A stretch of DNA of 64,000 nucleotides from Pseudomonas quebecensis (GTDB lineage Bacteria; Pseudomonadota; Gammaproteobacteria; Pseudomonadales; Pseudomonadaceae). The DNA lies in assembly GCF_026410085.1 (NCBI RefSeq), contig NZ_CP112866.1, forward strand, positions 3,719,001 to 3,783,000, read 5' to 3'. The notes below the pieces were generated by a model. That model saw nothing but the letters and a program-made list of their open reading frames with translations. It was not told the origin of the DNA and made no database searches. This document shows, piece by piece, positions 61,745-64,000 of the stretch (position 1 is the stretch's first letter; every line of letters begins with the position of its first letter). A program made the position numbers and the translations under genes.

Positions 61745-63085
61745 TCAGGTCGCGTCGGCGTGGCTGACCATGCCTTTGATCACCACGGCAGTGGTGGCCA
61801 GTGCGGCGGGAATCACCAAGGCGCTGAGCACTTGCTCGAAGTTCCAGCCCAGGCCCAGCAGCGTGGCGCCCATCCAGGCGCCGAGAATCGCGCCGAAACG
61901 CCCGATGCCGAGCATCCACGACACGCCTGTGGCGCGGCCCTGGGTCGGGTAGAACCGCGCCGCCAGGGAAGGCATCGCCGATTGCGCGCCGTTGACGCAC
62001 ATGCCGGCGACCAGCACCAGGGTGGCCAGTAGCGTGATATTGCCCAGGCTCTGCCCGACCGCGTAGGCAAATACCCCGGCCAACAGGTAAAACGTGCCGA
62101 TCACCTTGTGCGGATTGAACCGATCCATCGCCCAACCTACGCCGACCGCGCTCAACACGCCGCCGAACTGGAACAACGCGCCGATAAACGCGGCCTGCTC
62201 CATACTTGCGCCGCTGTCGCGCATCAGGGTCGGCAGCCAACTGGTCAACAGGTACACGATTACCAGGCCCATGAAGTACGTCAGCCACAGCAGCAAGGTG
62301 CCGGCGCTGTAGGTACCGGAGAAGATCACCGCGAACACGTTGCGGGCCTTCACGGTTTTTTGTTCGGGCACGCTGAAATGAGTGGCCTGGGCGACCAGGT
62401 TGGGTTCGATGGGCGAGAGGGTCCGGCGCACGTTGTCGGCGCCACGGTTGCGTACCACCAGATAACGCGCCGATTCCGGCAACCACACCAGCAATACCAC
62501 GGCCAGGATCAACGGCAGGATGCCGCCGACCAGCAGCAGACTGTGCCAGCCGAATGCCGGAATCAGCTTGGCCGAAATAAACCCGCCGCCGGCCATGCCC
62601 AGGTTGAAGCCGCAGAACATGCTGGTCACCAGCAGCGACTTGTGGCGTTCAGGAGTGTATTCGGAGAGCAAGGTGGTGGCGTTGGGCATCCCCGCCCCCA
62701 GGCCCAGCCCGGTGAGAAAACGCAGCACCAGCAACTGATCGACGTTGCTGCTGTAGGCCGAAGCCAGGCTGAAGGCACCGAATACCAGCACCGCGCCTAC
62801 CAGCACGACTTTGCGCCCGAAGCGGTCGGCCAGCGGGCCGGAGCCGAGGGCGCCGAACACCATGCCGATCAACGCGGCGCTCATCACCGGGCCGAGGCTG
62901 GCGCGGTCAATGCCCCAGTCCTGGGACAACGCCGGTGCAATAAAGCCCATGGCTGCCGTATCGAGGCCATCGAGGAACACAATCAGGAAACACAGGATAA
63001 CCACGCGCCACTGATAGCGTGACAGCGGCTGGGCATTAATAAAGGACTGCACGTCCAGGGTGGTACCGACAGAAGGCTGATTCAT
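61745..63085 (-). CDS. pcaK: 4-hydroxybenzoate/protocatechuate MFS transporter
   Basis: A 446-residue AAHS-family symporter that imports 4-hydroxybenzoate and protocatechuate and in P. putida also aids chemotaxis to them. It has the conserved acidic FLDGLDTAAMGFIAPAL in helix 1 (about 30-45) and GPLADRFGRK near 85. The ATG at 63085 begins MNQPSVGTTLDVQSF, matching PcaK. It is transcribed downstream of pcaR with a 146-base gap. Confidence 0.93.
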   Translation of the reverse strand: MNQPSVGTTLDVQSFINAQPLSRYQWRVVILCFLIVFLDGLDTAAMGFIAPALSQDWGIDRASLGPVMSAALIGMVFGALGSGPLADRFGRKVVLVGAVLVFGAFSLASAYSSNVDQLLVLRFLTGLGLGAGMPNATTLLSEYTPERHKSLLVTSMFCGFNLGMAGGGFISAKLIPAFGWHSLLLVGGILPLILAVVLLVWLPESARYLVVRNRGADNVRRTLSPIEPNLVAQATHFSVPEQKTVKARNVFAVIFSGTYSAGTLLLWLTYFMGLVIVYLLTSWLPTLMRDSGASMEQAAFIGALFQFGGVLSAVGVGWAMDRFNPHKVIGTFYLLAGVFAYAVGQSLGNITLLATLVLVAGMCVNGAQSAMPSLAARFYPTQGRATGVSWMLGIGRFGAILGAWMGATLLGLGWNFEQVLSALVIPAALATTAVVIKGMVSHADAT

Positions 63086-63231
63086 TATTTTTATTCCACA
63101 CCGATGGCGGGCGGACGGCCTGGGGCCGTCATTCTTATTAAGTGGCGCTTGAACAGCGCTGCCGCACATTAATAAGCCGGGGGAAACAGCGTCAATTGAT
63201 CAGCTCGGGATCTGTGCGGTCACCGAACAGC

Positions 63232-64000
63232 TTACGCAAATAATTGCGCACTCAGCTCGCGGCTGGCGCTGAGCATGCTCGGCAGGAAGCGCTGCTCCAG
63301 CTCGCTGCGGCTGACACGCCCGGCGTGGGTGCTGACGTTCAGCGCCGCGAGCACCTGCCCGGAAGCGTCATAGACCGGCACCGCGATGGAACGCAGGCCT
63401 TGCTCGAGCTCCTGGTCGACGATGCACCAGCCTTGCTGGCGTACCTGCTGCAGGCATTCGAACAACGCTTCGGGGGTGGTGAGGGTGCGGCTGGTCTTGG
63501 TTTGCAGGTCGGCATGATCGAGGTAGTCCTGCAGCGAAGCGTCGTCCAGCGCCGCCAAAAGGATGCGCCCCATGGACGTGCAGTAGGCCGGCAAACGCCC
63601 GCCGACGGACAGATCGACCGAGATCAGCCGCTGGGTGGTCGCCGAACGCGCGATGTAGAGGATGTCGTCGCCTTCGAGGGTAGCCATGTTGCATGCCTCG
63701 TGCAGTTGCTCACTCATGCGGTCCAGATAAGGTTGGGCCGACACCGCCAGTGGCGTGGACGACAGGTACGCATGGCCCAGGGTCAGCACCTTGGGCAATA
63801 ACGAATAGGTACGCCCGTCGGTGGTGGCGTAGCCGAGCTTGATCAGGGTGTGCAGACAACGGCGCACGGCGGCACGCGGGATTTCGGTGCGGTGGCTGAT
63901 CTGGGCGATGGTGAGGTGGCGCTTGCGCTCCTGGAACGCCTGCACCACCGCCAGGCCGCGAGCCAGGGAGGTCATGAAGTCGGGGTCACCGGTGAACGCC
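63232..64000 (-). CDS. pcaR: IclR-family activator of the pca genes, 5'-truncated by window edge
   Basis: Regulator that activates the pca genes in response to beta-ketoadipate. The visible 256 codons hold the winged helix-turn-helix (HLTIAQISHRTEIPRAAVRR) and the effector domain (LPAYCTSMGRILLAA, then WCIVDQELEQGLRSIAVPV). The reading frame runs off the window; FTGDPDF before the Met at 63975 matches PcaR, so the true start lies to the right. Complete PcaR is about 290 residues. Confidence 0.94.
   Translation of the reverse strand, partial: AFTGDPDFMTSLARGLAVVQAFQERKRHLTIAQISHRTEIPRAAVRRCLHTLIKLGYATTDGRTYSLLPKVLTLGHAYLSSTPLAVSAQPYLDRMSEQLHEACNMATLEGDDILYIARSATTQRLISVDLSVGGRLPAYCTSMGRILLAALDDASLQDYLDHADLQTKTSRTLTTPEALFECLQQVRQQGWCIVDQELEQGLRSIAVPVYDASGQVLAALNVSTHAGRVSRSELEQRFLPSMLSASRELSAQLFA

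Overview
The window is 64 kb of GC-rich, densely coded chromosome from a fluorescent pseudomonad, most likely the Pseudomonas fluorescens group. The evidence is a PhaG transacylase nearly identical in layout to the P. putida enzyme, a TtgR/EmhR-TtgABC/EmhABC efflux locus, an Hxu-type heme signalling operon, PhoB-type, Anr-type and PcaR-type binding sites, and GTGGGAGC.../GATCGTTCCCACGC... palindromic repeats of the kind scattered through P. fluorescens genomes. No insertion sequence, prophage or CRISPR array was seen. The accessory signal is mostly decay: three gene remnants and several palindromic repeats.

Layout. 1-4.2 kb: the 3' part of a tripartite tricarboxylate transporter permease (TctA), an AbrB-type membrane protein, uracil-DNA glycosylase and an enoyl-CoA hydratase/3-hydroxyisobutyryl-CoA hydrolase. 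4.2-9.3 kb: two small secreted proteins, a chemoreceptor, a cysteine-rich protein overlapping an RsuA-type pseudouridine synthase, and phaG. 9.4-14.1 kb: tRNA-Gly(CCC), a promoter with a class II LitR/CarH-type operator leading only into a DUF3833 gene stump, small proteins, ogt, a DUF4142 protein, a LysE exporter, fosA, and a collapsed divergent LysR/DMT-transporter pair. 14.1-19.4 kb: MFS transporter, HMG-CoA-lyase-like enzyme, CaiB/BaiF CoA-transferase, LysR regulator and an NAD(P)-binding oxidoreductase, probably a catabolic unit for a branched dicarboxylate such as 3-hydroxy-3-methylglutarate.

19.5-29.5 kb: an iron-dependent alcohol dehydrogenase with a perfect Anr box, a DUF4917 SIR2-like protein, an ECF sigma/FecR/TonB receptor operon (hxuIRA-like) behind a Fur box, a METTL25-like methyltransferase and a lemA-TPM-TPM operon. 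29.7-37.8 kb: bglX, clsB-like phospholipase D, yceI, a serine hydrolase with a small membrane protein, and olsBA (ornithine lipid synthesis) divergent from the hydrolase across two back-to-back Pho-box-like sites, then an AcpH-like protein. 38-47.5 kb: an ArsR-MFS-old yellow enzyme operon with palindromic operators, then the TetR-controlled RND efflux operon. 47.6-53.4 kb: hscC with its J-like partner, an OprD-family porin and a polysaccharide deacetylase.

53.4-64 kb: a complete protocatechuate branch of the beta-ketoadipate pathway in one block on the minus strand, read pcaR-pcaK-pcaI-pcaJ-pcaF-pcaH-pcaG-pcaT-pcaB-pcaD-pcaC. PcaK and PcaT import 4-hydroxybenzoate and beta-ketoadipate; PcaHG cleaves protocatechuate; PcaB, PcaC and PcaD bring it to beta-ketoadipate; PcaIJ and PcaF convert that to succinyl-CoA and acetyl-CoA. 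A perfect 15-bp PcaR palindrome lies upstream of pcaI, and the CoA-transferase is of the CatIJ type. pcaR runs off the right edge of the window.

I did not find a clearly new multi-gene system. The best leads are the LitR operator scar, the paired Pho boxes at olsBA, the putative HMG catabolic operon and the single-deletion LysR/DMT scar.
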